From: Dongia_B soli
GTDB lineage: Bacteria > Pseudomonadota > Alphaproteobacteria > Dongiales > Dongiaceae
Length of the DNA: 64,000 nucleotides
Direction: 5' to 3'
NCBI RefSeq assembly: GCF_034044715.1
Contig: NZ_JAXCLW010000003.1
Location: forward strand, 186,001-250,000
Each line of letters opens with the position of its first letter. The first letter of the stretch is position 1. Shown here piece by piece: positions 9,218 through 17,850 of this stretch. The notes beneath the pieces were generated by a model. The model saw only the letters and a list, made by a program, of their open reading frames with translations. It searched no databases and was not told where the DNA came from. Both the position numbers and the translations under genes were made by a program.

Positions 9218-9326
9218 CCTTGTTTACCCAGGCGGCCACTGCGCGCTGCCCGGGCATCTGTCCCGCCATTGACTTGACCCGCCGCGACCAACAGAATTGC
9301 CCGATTCGCTGGTTTCGGTATGGTCT

Positions 9327-10250
9327 ATGCGCCGCTCGTTGGTTCCACCCCTTTATGCCCTGATCGCGTTCGAAAGTGTGGCTCGATATGGCAGCATCAT
9401 GCGCGCCGCCAACGAGCTGCATCTGTCGCAAAGCGCCGTCAGCCGTCTGGTGAAACAGGTGGAAGACGCCATCCAGGTCCGGCTCTTCGACCGCATCCGC
9501 CAGCGCCTGATCCTCACCGAAGCCGGCAACGCCTATGCCGAAGATGTCCGCAAATTGCTGAGCGGCTTCGAGCAGAGCACCTTGCAGGTGATGGCCTACG
9601 GATCCGGCGGGCAGGCCGGCACGATCAATCTGGGGGTCTTCTCGACCTTCAGCATGAAATGGCTGATCCCCCGGCTGGAAGACTACCGCACCACGCGGCC
9701 CAATACGGTCATCTCCTGCTATGCGCGGCCGCAGCCTTTTTCATTCGACGAAGACCCGCTCGATGCCGCCATCCATTACGGCGAACCGATCTGGCCGGGC
9801 GCCAGTGTCGAACCGCTCTTTGGCGAACAACTGATCCCGGTTTGCAGTCGCAGGCTGCCGGGACTCCGTGAGCTGAAGACGCCGCAGGACATGATGAAGC
9901 TTCCCCTGCTGCATGAAGTGACCCGGCCATGGTCGTGGAAGCATTGGTTCGAGCAGCAGGGCGTGACCGTCGGCTCACCTTTGCTTGGCGCCCGTTTCGA
10001 TCAGTTCTCCATGGTTGCCCAGGCGGCGAAGGCCGGATTGGGCATCGGCCTCGTGCCCCATTTCCTGTTCGCGGAGGAAATTAGGGCGGGCGACTTGCAT
10101 GTGCCGTTGAACCGGCCCATTGCCGGTGAGCACATGTATTATTTCGTCTATCCGCACCGCAACGCCGCCAATGCTGTCGTGCTCGATTTCCGCGACTGGA
10201 TCATCGCGGCCGCTCAACAGCAACAATCTGCCGCAGCGCTCAGAGGGTAA
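9327..10250 (+). CDS. LysR family regulator, GcvA-like
   Basis: A 307-residue LysR regulator. The N-terminal winged helix includes AANELHLSQSAVSRLVKQVE (about residues 29-48) and the effector domain follows. The start LYALIAFESVARYGSIMRAA and the central YARPQPFSFDEDPLDAAIHY resemble the GcvA/AmpR-like subgroup. ATG 9327 gives the usual short N-terminus; a TTG 30 bases upstream would also be in frame. A 109-base gap separates it from the acyl-CoA operon. Its 3' end overlaps the end of the convergent GNAT gene by 11 bases. Confidence 0.88.
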   Translation: MRRSLVPPLYALIAFESVARYGSIMRAANELHLSQSAVSRLVKQVEDAIQVRLFDRIRQRLILTEAGNAYAEDVRKLLSGFEQSTLQVMAYGSGGQAGTINLGVFSTFSMKWLIPRLEDYRTTRPNTVISCYARPQPFSFDEDPLDAAIHYGEPIWPGASVEPLFGEQLIPVCSRRLPGLRELKTPQDMMKLPLLHEVTRPWSWKHWFEQQGVTVGSPLLGARFDQFSMVAQAAKAGLGIGLVPHFLFAEEIRAGDLHVPLNRPIAGEHMYYFVYPHRNAANAVVLDFRDWIIAAAQQQQSAAALRG

Positions 10251-10719
10251 TCCGCTTTTCCATGAAGACGCTGAAGGGATCATCCGTCGGGTAATCGGCA
10301 AACGGTCCGCAACGCGTGAAACCCGCGCGTTCGAACAAAGCAAGGGCTTCGGGCTGATAGATGCCGGTTTCGAGCCGCATCAGCGACAGGCCAAGCTTGC
10401 GTGTTTCCGCTTCGAGTGCCGCGATGATGTACTTACCGACACCAAGCCCGCGTGCCTTCGGCGAAACGAAGATACGCTTGACCTCGGTAAACGCGCCCTC
10501 GTGGATCTTGATCGCGCCGCAGCCAAGATAATCGTCCTCGAACCGCGCCGCAAAAAACCGGATATCTGGCGCCGCCAAGGCATCGATATCCAGAAGATGA
10601 TTGCTCTCTGCCGGGTAAAGCGCCGTCATGTAGGCGTCCAATTCGGCGATAAGCGCGGTAACAGTAGGCAGGCGCGGATCGGCCTGCTCTATGAGGGGCT
10701 TCGCTGGTTCTAGCATCAT
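10240..10719 (-). CDS. GNAT family N-acetyltransferase
   Basis: A 159-residue acetyltransferase. The acetyl-CoA-binding loop is seen in FVSPKARGLGVGKYIIAALE (about residues 85-104, R-x-x-G-x-G), followed by the hydrophobic segment LMRLETGIYQPEALALFERA. Substrate unknown. It starts 5 bases after the stop of the flavoprotein gene upstream on the same strand, so the two are probably one transcript. Such small acetyltransferases often accompany catabolic genes for amines, but nothing in the sequence fixes the target. Confidence 0.88.
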   Translation of the reverse strand: MMLEPAKPLIEQADPRLPTVTALIAELDAYMTALYPAESNHLLDIDALAAPDIRFFAARFEDDYLGCGAIKIHEGAFTEVKRIFVSPKARGLGVGKYIIAALEAETRKLGLSLMRLETGIYQPEALALFERAGFTRCGPFADYPTDDPFSVFMEKRITL

Positions 10720-10724
10720 GGCTC

Positions 10725-12680
10725 CTAGAGCTTGGTCGCAATATCAAGTCCTTCGAACACCGCTTCCTCGGCGGTACGCGGTGTCACGGCATCGCCGATC
10801 GGAAACACCTCAATTCCAAGCGCCGCGATCGGATGCAACAGATCGTCCAACGGCCGGTGCGGTGCAACCACGACAACCGTATCGACATCCTCAAACATGA
10901 CCGGCTCCTGCGATGCGGTGTGCAGGAAGAAAGCCGTCTTTCCCTCCGTGCCGTAAAACCGCATGAAAGGTAGCATCTCTACACCGAGCCGATGCAGCCG
11001 ACCGATCGTGGCATCCCGCACGTAATTCTGAATGCTGATCCCAGGGCAGGCGCCGTTGACAGCAAGCCGGACATGCGCGCCTTCAGTCGCGAGCTTTTCA
11101 GCAATGCCCATGCCACGCCAATCGGCAAGCCAGTCATAGACCACGACCCTGCTGCCCGTCCGGGTCTTGCCGGCTAACAGATCATCGCCAAGCACGAGGG
11201 AAGCACCCTCGCCTTGCTCGATTTCCGGCAGCTGAGGCAGGCTGCCGGTTGCCAGAATAACCGCATCTGGCTTTTCACAAGCGATCATCTCGGCCGTGAC
11301 GGAACTGTTCATCCTGACCGTCACGCCGGCCAGTTCCATTTCCCGCGCGAGATTGGTGACGATGCCGCCGAATTCGCTGCGATGGGGCAGAAGTTGTGCC
11401 AACAAGGCCTGCCCACCGAGGCGCGATGACTTCTCATGAAGCGTAACCTCATGTCCCCGCTCCGCCGCCACGGCAGCGGCTTTCATCCCCGCCGGCCCGC
11501 CACCGACCACCATCACCTTGCGGCGCCGCGTGGCCGCAATGCGCGTTCCATAGGCCAATTCCCGCCCGCTTTCGGGATGCTGAATGCAGGAAATCGACAG
11601 ACCCAATTGCGCGTGGCCGATACAGGCCTGATTGCAGGCGATGCAAGCGCGGATATCGTCGACACGGCCCGCCTCGGCCTTACCCGGCATCTTCGGATCG
11701 CAGATCATCGCCCGGGTCATGCCGCATAAATCGGCGGCACCGGCAGCGATGATCTTTTCAGCGTCTTGCGGCTGATTGATCCGGCCCGCCACGATGACCG
11801 GCTTGTTCACCGCTTTCTTCAGGGCCGCAGCGAACGGCGCCAGATAGGCATGTTCAACGCTCATCGGCGGGGCGATATGCACGGCGCCGGAAGCCGAGGC
11901 CGAGGTGCCGCCGATGACATTGAAATAGTCGAGATCGTGCTGCAGGGCCTGGCAGACATCCAACATATCCTCTTCGGACGGGCCGTCCGCATCGAATTCG
12001 TTGCAGGAGAAGCGCAGGCCGACGATTAGCTCGGGAGCCACCTGCCCACGGATGGAAGCGACGATCTCTCGCGTGAAACGGAGACGGTTCTCGAGCGACC
12101 CGCCATAGCCGTCCTGACGTGCATTGACCTTCGCATTCCAGAACTGCGACGGCAGGTAACCGTGGCTTGCAACGATCTCCACGCCATCGGCGCCGGCTGC
12201 AGCAAGGCGGCGGGCGGTCGTCCCATAGCCCCGGACGATGTCGTTAATCTCCTGCTCACTTAACATCCGGGGCACGATACGGAAGCGTTCGGCTGGTGCG
12301 TGCGAAGCCGAATAAGCGGATTGCTGGACGCCATTGCGCCGCCCTAGCAATTCCCGCCCGGGATGGAACAGTTGCACGAAAACCCGGCTGCCTTCTGACT
12401 TGATCGCATCGAACAAAGCCTTGAAGGACGGGATACAGGCATCGTCCGAAGCCATCAGCACTTCGGACGTGTATCGCGCCGTGTCATGCACGCCCACCAC
12501 CTGGACGATGATCAGCCCGGCACCGCCTCTTGCCCGGGCGCGCTGATAGGCAATCAGCGCTTCGCTCGGCAGGCCATGACGTGCAAGGTCGGTGTCGTGA
12601 CCGGTGGAAACGATGCGGTTGCGGATGTCGATCCCTTTAATCCGAAAGGGCGAGAAGAGATGCGGAAACATCTGCGGCAT
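10725..12680 (-). CDS. NADH:flavin oxidoreductase / FAD-dependent dehydrogenase (DgcA/TMADH/FadH-like)
   Basis: A 651-residue flavoprotein of the trimethylamine-dehydrogenase/2,4-dienoyl-CoA-reductase family. The N-terminal TIM barrel (about 1-370) binds FMN. A four-Cys [4Fe-4S] motif follows (CIACNQACIG, then SISCIQHPESG), and then a dinucleotide-binding half (VVGGGPAGMKAAAVAAERGH). Family members demethylate N-methyl compounds or reduce dienoyl-CoAs. It is one of three such genes here (also 56524 and 59717). The GNAT gene is downstream in the same operon. The substrate is unknown; the neighbours permit either an amine or an acyl-CoA role. Confidence 0.88.
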   Translation of the reverse strand: MPQMFPHLFSPFRIKGIDIRNRIVSTGHDTDLARHGLPSEALIAYQRARARGGAGLIIVQVVGVHDTARYTSEVLMASDDACIPSFKALFDAIKSEGSRVFVQLFHPGRELLGRRNGVQQSAYSASHAPAERFRIVPRMLSEQEINDIVRGYGTTARRLAAAGADGVEIVASHGYLPSQFWNAKVNARQDGYGGSLENRLRFTREIVASIRGQVAPELIVGLRFSCNEFDADGPSEEDMLDVCQALQHDLDYFNVIGGTSASASGAVHIAPPMSVEHAYLAPFAAALKKAVNKPVIVAGRINQPQDAEKIIAAGAADLCGMTRAMICDPKMPGKAEAGRVDDIRACIACNQACIGHAQLGLSISCIQHPESGRELAYGTRIAATRRRKVMVVGGGPAGMKAAAVAAERGHEVTLHEKSSRLGGQALLAQLLPHRSEFGGIVTNLAREMELAGVTVRMNSSVTAEMIACEKPDAVILATGSLPQLPEIEQGEGASLVLGDDLLAGKTRTGSRVVVYDWLADWRGMGIAEKLATEGAHVRLAVNGACPGISIQNYVRDATIGRLHRLGVEMLPFMRFYGTEGKTAFFLHTASQEPVMFEDVDTVVVVAPHRPLDDLLHPIAALGIEVFPIGDAVTPRTAEEAVFEGLDIATKL

Positions 12681-12850
12681 AAATCAATCTCCCACTATCC
12701 TGTTCCGCTCTTTTTGCACAGCATTCGGCGGCAGTTACAGGATTCGCTATTTTGGCCTCCCGGCCTTACTTCGCAAAATCATCGCAAGCAACAAGCAATC
12801 GCGCGCCGCTGGCTGCTCTCGGCGCGCAAGACCGTCGACCCCGCGCCGGC

Positions 12851-12871
12851 AAAAATCCATGCGGGATTTCT
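12851..12871 (-). terminator. Weak candidate terminator of the srf-tag operon
   Basis: On the minus strand AAATCC and GGATTT can pair around the 5-base loop CGCAT, and the second arm runs on into further T residues. It lies about 52 bases past the last gene of the twelve-gene minus-strand cluster. The stem is only 6 bp, so this is a weak call. Confidence 0.3.
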
Positions 12872-12922
12872 CAAGGGTTATTGCAGAAACGGCAAGAAGA
12901 TGATCGTCAACTGCATCAGTGA

Positions 12923-13453
12923 TCAGGTGCCACCCGTGATCAGCATCAATTCTCTCTGCAGGTCGTCGTACTTCTTCTGAAGACGCTGCAATTCCTGCTG
13001 ACGGTCCGCATCCGAGCTGAACGTATCGGCCTTCGCCAGCGAGGTCTGCGACTTCACCTGGTCGATGTCCTGCTGCAATTGCGAGAGCCTGGTCTGATTG
13101 ACGGATTTGTTCGACCGCGCCGTCTTGATCTTTGCATTGAGCTGATTCAGATCCTGATCGAGGCTGGCGAGCTGCGTAGAGATCTTATCGATATCCTGCT
13201 GCTGCGATTGCTGCTGCGCCTTCAGATCGTCGAGCTGCCGCTGTTGCTGGACCTTCTGATCCTGGGCATCTTCAAGCGACTGCTGCTTCTGCGTCACGCG
13301 TTGATTGTAGAGCCCCCCATTGATCCCTGCCTGGCCACAGCTATATCCATCGAGCCGGGGATCTCCCGTACAGGAACAGCCGGCAAGAAACAACATGCCG
13401 GCGCCAAGCAACCAACCGAACTTCCGCATTTCCGTCCGCACCATATTATCCAT
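12923..13453 (-). CDS. Coiled-coil lipoprotein, last gene of the srf-tag cluster
   Basis: A 176-residue protein with a lipoprotein signal peptide (MRKFGWLLGAGMLFLAGC). Processing would leave a lipidated Cys followed by SCTGDPRLDG, with no Asp at +2, so outer-membrane sorting is plausible. The rest is a Gln-rich coiled coil with heptads such as QQQDIDKISTQLASLDQDLN. ATG at 13429 would give the tidiest signal peptide; ATG 13453 is the longest. It starts 11 bases after the other lipoprotein, whose coiled coil is similar in style. Position suggests a TagQ-like or accessory envelope role; no specific family recognised. Confidence 0.75.
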   Translation of the reverse strand: MDNMVRTEMRKFGWLLGAGMLFLAGCSCTGDPRLDGYSCGQAGINGGLYNQRVTQKQQSLEDAQDQKVQQQRQLDDLKAQQQSQQQDIDKISTQLASLDQDLNQLNAKIKTARSNKSVNQTRLSQLQQDIDQVKSQTSLAKADTFSSDADRQQELQRLQKKYDDLQRELMLITGGT

Positions 13454-13464
13454 TACCCATTCGA

Positions 13465-14217
13465 TCAGCCGACCTGCGCCACCTTGCGCTGGGCCATCAG
13501 TCGGTTGAGATCGCTTTCGGCGCTGGCGATCTGCTTGTTGAGCTGGCTGATCTGCTTATCCAGTTCGGCCGTATTCAACGAATTATTGGCGGCATTCTGT
13601 GTGCTGTCGCGCGCCTGGAGATATTCATCGCGCCGCTTCTTCATGGCATTTACGCTGCGTTGGATCTGGGCGGCGCTTTCATCAACCGATGCCAGTTCCT
13701 TTTGCGCCTGCTCCTTCGTCATGCGCTTATTGGCATAGGCGCTTTCGAGATCGGCCAATTTCTTTTCCGTCTGCTGCACGGCGGCCTGCGTGCTTGTCAC
13801 CATCTTGGCGAGCTTCTCGTTATCCGCCTTGGCTGCGGTGATCTGGCAATCCAGCTGCGCTTCCTGCACAGCATACTGCTTCTTGGCCTCGGCCGTCTGA
13901 ACGCCGCTGACCGCGCCATAGGCACCGCCGGCGCCAGCGCCGATCGCGGCCCCCGTTGCAGCACCACTGCCGCCGCCCGTGGCGGCTCCCGCCAGGGCGC
14001 CCACGGCAGCACCGACAAGGCTCCAGATGGCAGCACCTTCGGCAACCGTGCCACCATAGTTGGTGTCGATATTATCCGCGTTGATCTGCATGCAGGCGGA
14101 TGGACCATTGGCCGCGCTCTGCGTTGTGGCGCCGGGATTGTCTTCATACGGCGTCGTACAACCCGACAGCACTAGTGCCAGCGCGCCGACGCCACTCATC
14201 CAAATTCGGAAAGCCAT
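13465..14217 (-). CDS. Glycine-zipper lipoprotein with C-terminal coiled coil (TagQ-position)
   Basis: A 250-residue lipoprotein. The signal ends in ALALVLSGC (MAFRIWMSGVGALALVLSGC). Around residues 45-90 there is a Gly/Ala-rich glycine-zipper-like stretch (VGAAVGALAGAATGGGSG), a type often membrane-inserted or oligomeric in outer-membrane lipoproteins. A long coiled coil follows (CQITAAKADNEKLAKM, then ELDKQISQLNKQIASAESDL). A longer upstream frame exists but ATG 14217 gives a clean signal peptide. In P. aeruginosa the lipoprotein TagQ sits next to TagR; this gene takes the same position next to a SUMF1-fold gene. Direct homology to TagQ is not shown. Confidence 0.78.
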   Translation of the reverse strand: MAFRIWMSGVGALALVLSGCTTPYEDNPGATTQSAANGPSACMQINADNIDTNYGGTVAEGAAIWSLVGAAVGALAGAATGGGSGAATGAAIGAGAGGAYGAVSGVQTAEAKKQYAVQEAQLDCQITAAKADNEKLAKMVTSTQAAVQQTEKKLADLESAYANKRMTKEQAQKELASVDESAAQIQRSVNAMKKRRDEYLQARDSTQNAANNSLNTAELDKQISQLNKQIASAESDLNRLMAQRKVAQVG

Positions 14218-14269
14218 GTTCCAGTCCCTGGCAAACATTCTCTCGGAGCATCGCCCCCGATGCCCGGTG

Positions 14270-15862
14270 CTACTTATCCGCGACGGCAGCCAAATCCTTG
14301 AGCCAGTCCGCGGAATGCACCTTCTTATCGTTAGCATATTGCCGAATATGCTGCAAAAACACATCTGCGTAGTGCGAGAGCTGGGTCACACCCGCACTGG
14401 TTAACTCCGTCTTGAGAATTTCTTGCTGCTTGGTGAATTGCTCGGGGTTGTAGTCGTCGCCCACGCGGATCACCAGATCGGTATAGAACTTCATATTGGC
14501 GGCAAGGGCTTGCTCGTTCTGATTGAGCATTTCCTTATAGCGTTCGGCCATCTGATCCTGCTCCGACGAACTCGCCACCCGAGCCTGATAGGTCTCCCGC
14601 ACGATATTGGTATTGATCTGATCGTCATGCAGCTTCTGGCCTAACCAGGCGCCCAGGCGCAGCATGGTGCGGTTGGCCCGCGCCTGCTGATCCTGCTGCG
14701 CCAGCAGCACGGATTTCACCTTCTGCTCGAGATTTTCCAGGCGTGATTTTAGCGCTGTATTACCGTCCGTCTGCTGCGCCAAGGCCGCCAGTTCCTGCAC
14801 CGGGTCCTCCAGCGGCTTGTCGGCATCGCTTGGCTTTGCCCCGCCGGTGCCGAGCTTGGCCCATTCGGCCTTGGCATCTGAGATATCCTGCGGGTCGGTC
14901 AGGACCGGTGCGCTGATCACGAGGCGAAAACCGGTGGTCTTGGATTTGCGCGGCCCCTTATCGCTATAGGGGCTGACCTCACTGCGATAGGAACTGCGAA
15001 TGTCTTGTTCCGAGGTCAGATAATTGCCGCCCTTGACAATATAGCCGCCAGCCCGGCCATGGGCGCGCGAGACCCTGTTCAGCCGATAAGCATCCATCAC
15101 ATATTCGTCGACATTGCCCAGCATGTCATGCAACCCGAGCGGATTGGGTTGCAACAGGCCGGTCAATTGCACTTTGCCATTGGCGGATTTGCTGCCGGCG
15201 AACCAGACATAGCGCTCCATACCGTCCGGCATGGGAAAGGTGCGGGCGGCGAATTCCGTCGGCGAGACGGCAATACCACCGCGTTCGGCATATTCCCATT
15301 CCGCCTCGGTCGCCAGACGCAGGAAGGAAATAGCATCACCCGCCGACGGCAGCGATTTGCGCGCATTGGTGAGCAGCCAGTCGGTATATTTGGCGGCGAA
15401 TTCCACCGCCTCCAGCCAGGTAACATCGGAAACCGGGCTCCGGCCGATCAGATTGGCGGCCGGACAATTCGTCCCCATGATGGCATCATATTGCAGCTTG
15501 CTGATCTCGTACTTCGCCATCAGGTAATAGCGCCCCGAGCCGGCGCCGGAGAACGGCGCTGCGATATAATCGGGATGAGCATATTCAGAAAAGGCTAAAG
15601 CCTGGTCCGGGTCACCCAGTTTCACCTGGTAATCATCCAAGATACCGCTGCCGGGGACCTGGACCTTGCGGAATACCATGGAACCGCCGCAGGGCATCGG
15701 CAGGATCACATCTTCGCTAATGGGTGCCGGATTGAACAATTTGGCTGGCCAAGCGTCATCGGCGCCGGCATTGCCGGCAGATAACAGCAGCGCATAGGTG
15801 ATAAATCCAACCAGGCGCCTAGACGGCGCGAAGACTTTCGCTGGGGTCAATCTTGACCACAT
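14270..15862 (-). CDS. SUMF1/FGE-fold periplasmic protein, TagR-like
   Basis: A 530-residue protein with an N-terminal signal (RRLVGFITYALLLSAGNAGA), so periplasmic. Residues about 40-320 are a formylglycine-generating-enzyme-like domain: RLATEAEWEYAERGG, NPLGLHDMLGNVDEYVMD, GGYIVKGGNY and KTTGFRLV. The catalytic cysteine region of true FGEs reads SYRSEVSPYSDKG here with no Cys, so it should be inactive as a sulfatase modifier. About 200 C-terminal residues are helical, with coiled coil (LENLEQKVKSVLLAQQDQQA). TagR of type VI secretion is a periplasmic protein of this fold that acts on PpkA. The ATPase-permease-SUMF1-lipoprotein order supports that link. The start overlaps the permease end by 44 bases. 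Confidence 0.85.
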   Translation of the reverse strand: MWSRLTPAKVFAPSRRLVGFITYALLLSAGNAGADDAWPAKLFNPAPISEDVILPMPCGGSMVFRKVQVPGSGILDDYQVKLGDPDQALAFSEYAHPDYIAAPFSGAGSGRYYLMAKYEISKLQYDAIMGTNCPAANLIGRSPVSDVTWLEAVEFAAKYTDWLLTNARKSLPSAGDAISFLRLATEAEWEYAERGGIAVSPTEFAARTFPMPDGMERYVWFAGSKSANGKVQLTGLLQPNPLGLHDMLGNVDEYVMDAYRLNRVSRAHGRAGGYIVKGGNYLTSEQDIRSSYRSEVSPYSDKGPRKSKTTGFRLVISAPVLTDPQDISDAKAEWAKLGTGGAKPSDADKPLEDPVQELAALAQQTDGNTALKSRLENLEQKVKSVLLAQQDQQARANRTMLRLGAWLGQKLHDDQINTNIVRETYQARVASSSEQDQMAERYKEMLNQNEQALAANMKFYTDLVIRVGDDYNPEQFTKQQEILKTELTSAGVTQLSHYADVFLQHIRQYANDKKVHSADWLKDLAAVADK

Positions 15863-17033
15863 GCGCCCCTCCAACCAAAGCAGCCAGGCCGGCGACGGCC
15901 ACCGTCACGGCCCAGAACCAGACAAAATGCACGATCTCCAGACGGCAGACCGGGCTATCGCTCATGCCCGTCAGGGAGAAAAGCTTGTTCACCATGATCG
16001 AGACGCCGATGATCAACAGGGCCGAGATGCCGTAGCCGGTCATCGCCACCATCAAAGATTCCGCGACCGGCAGCAGCAGCACCTCGCTGCGCTGCAGGCC
16101 GAGCAGCCGCAGCATGCTGATATCCTTGCGCTGGCGCTCGACATTAGCCCATTGGCTGGCGGCCACAGAAAAGGCCGCTCCGGCGGCTCCCAATCCGACG
16201 ATGACTGCGGCGATCGAGGTCAAAGCGCGGTCGAGCAATTTCACCGTTGCGATTTCATGACTCTTTGTCTGCACGGCGACATCGTCTTGACCGGCAATCG
16301 CTGCCAGTGGTGCGACATCATCCAATGTTCGGGCAAACAAACGGGCCGAGGCATAGTGACGAGCAGCGAGTTCGTCTGCGGAGATTTGCTCCGATTGCAA
16401 ATCCGCCGCCTTGCCGTCGCGGAAATCCTCGGTCCGCACCAGGAAGCGTAAGGTCACGAAGGCGACGTCCTGGGATAAAATCGTTTCCGGTGCAATGGCA
16501 ATGACACGCAGCGGACGGTTGACAATTTCCTCCGCGTTATTGATGCGCCGTGGCACTAATGCCTTGATGCCATCCCCGACCGCAACGCCGAGGGCTTTGG
16601 CGGCGCTGGCGGTCAGAGCCACCTCGCCATCCTTCTTCGGAACTGGCAATCCGGCCAGCAGAGGATCGCCCTCACCGGTCGGATAAAGCTGCACGCCCCG
16701 CAGCAGAGCACCTCCTGCGCGATCGGCAACGAGATTGACAGTGGTCGATAGGGAACGTGTTGCCGGCACGACGAAAGCCGTCTCCGGCGCCTGGCGCAGG
16801 GAAGCAAACCAATCGGGCTTCAAATCGTGATTGCCCATGATCAGGATTTCCAGATTGCGGGGATCCTGATTGAGCTTGTCGGTGAGGCCCTGAATGGCAC
16901 CGTATTTCAGCCCTACGACCAGCATCAGCGGCACCAGAACCGCGATCAAGCCGAAGACATGGCATAAGGTGAGGCGCAGATCGAAGATCAGGCTGCGGGC
17001 CGCGAGGCGCAGGATATAGAGATATCGGCGCAT
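15819..17033 (-). CDS. FtsX-like ABC permease, TagS-like
   Basis: A 404-residue inner-membrane protein of the MacB/FtsX/LolCE type. It has one N-terminal membrane segment (VFGLIAVLVPLMLVVGLKYG), a large periplasmic domain of about 230 residues, and three C-terminal segments (AVIVGLGAAGAAFSVAAS, SLMVAMTGYGISALLIIGVS, WFWAVTVAVAGLAALVGG). Such permeases act as mechanotransmitters rather than channels. Its start overlaps the ATPase stop (ATGA at 17033-17036), so the pair is translationally coupled. With the SUMF1 and lipoprotein genes it reproduces the TagS position of the TagQRST module. Confidence 0.87.
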   Translation of the reverse strand: MRRYLYILRLAARSLIFDLRLTLCHVFGLIAVLVPLMLVVGLKYGAIQGLTDKLNQDPRNLEILIMGNHDLKPDWFASLRQAPETAFVVPATRSLSTTVNLVADRAGGALLRGVQLYPTGEGDPLLAGLPVPKKDGEVALTASAAKALGVAVGDGIKALVPRRINNAEEIVNRPLRVIAIAPETILSQDVAFVTLRFLVRTEDFRDGKAADLQSEQISADELAARHYASARLFARTLDDVAPLAAIAGQDDVAVQTKSHEIATVKLLDRALTSIAAVIVGLGAAGAAFSVAASQWANVERQRKDISMLRLLGLQRSEVLLLPVAESLMVAMTGYGISALLIIGVSIMVNKLFSLTGMSDSPVCRLEIVHFVWFWAVTVAVAGLAALVGGAHVVKIDPSESLRAV

Positions 17034-17827
17034 CAGATCTGCACCTTCGCATCCACTGTATTCGGTTCGGCCCCTGCCCTGGCCTCGACATGGAGACGCC
17101 TCACGCCGTCCCTGCCGAATAGCCGCTCATCATGGGTCGCGATGACTGGCGTGATACCGAAACGCGGCGACAGGTCCAACAGGAGACCGGTCACCGCCCC
17201 CGCGGTCACCGCATCCAAGGATGCAGTCGGCTCATCCGCCAGAAGCAAACGGGGCCGATGGGCCATGGCGCGGGCGAGGCTGACACGCTGGCGCTGGCCG
17301 ATCGAAAGATCCTTTGGGAAACGCCGCATCAAGGCCGCCGGCAGATCGAGCAGTTGCGCCAATTGATCGAGATAAGCCTCATCCAACCGATCATTGAGCC
17401 GCGCCGACATGCGGATATTCTCCCCGACCGACAGAAAGGGCAGAAGCCCACCTGTCTGCGGCATATAGCCGAGATACCGGCGGCGCATATCGGTAAGTCC
17501 CGCTTCATGACGCTTCTCGATGAGCTTTGCCAGGTCGACCGGCTGTTCGCTGCTGGGGAAGAACATAAATGCCGCCAGCCTGGTCGGCGTCATGACGAGA
17601 CCCAGGACGTCGAGCAGCGTGCTCTTGCCCGAACCGCTGGGGCCGACCAGGGCAGCAGGCTGCAGTGACGCGAGATCAAGCCGCCCCATCGACAGGCAAA
17701 AGCGTGCGCCACCGTGACTGCGGCACGCCGTCAAACCGGCGATAGTGAGGACGAGCTGGGGCATATCGGCGGTGGCATCACCGGCGCGGCTCATGGAACG
17801 ATCGGAAATGCCTTGAGTCTCGCTCAT
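17033..17827 (-). CDS. ABC transporter ATP-binding protein, LolD/MacB-type (TagT-like)
   Basis: A 264-residue cytoplasmic ATPase. Walker A is GPSGSGKSTLLD, the signature is LSIGQRQRVSLARAMA (Ile replaces the first Gly of LSGGQ), Walker B is LLLADEPTASLD and the switch His is in VIATHDERLF. A short serine-rich N-terminus precedes the domain. ATG 17827 is preferred over an upstream TTG. It is coupled to the FtsX-like permease, and the VWA gene ends 23 bases upstream. In the TagQRST module TagT is exactly this kind of ATPase and is active as an ATPase rather than a pump. Confidence 0.88.
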   Translation of the reverse strand: MSETQGISDRSMSRAGDATADMPQLVLTIAGLTACRSHGGARFCLSMGRLDLASLQPAALVGPSGSGKSTLLDVLGLVMTPTRLAAFMFFPSSEQPVDLAKLIEKRHEAGLTDMRRRYLGYMPQTGGLLPFLSVGENIRMSARLNDRLDEAYLDQLAQLLDLPAALMRRFPKDLSIGQRQRVSLARAMAHRPRLLLADEPTASLDAVTAGAVTGLLLDLSPRFGITPVIATHDERLFGRDGVRRLHVEARAGAEPNTVDAKVQI

Positions 17828-17850
17828 CTGGTAAGGCAACCGGCGCGGCG

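Noticed and set aside
12486..12980. A 164-residue plus-strand frame across the 12681-12922 gap
   Set aside because: It begins antisense to the flavoprotein gene and ends antisense to the lipoprotein gene, with no ribosome-binding site or motif; the gap itself seems to be non-coding.
14270..15862. Active formylglycine-generating enzyme for sulfatases
   Set aside because: No Cys in the region that carries the catalytic cysteines, and no sulfatase gene in the window.
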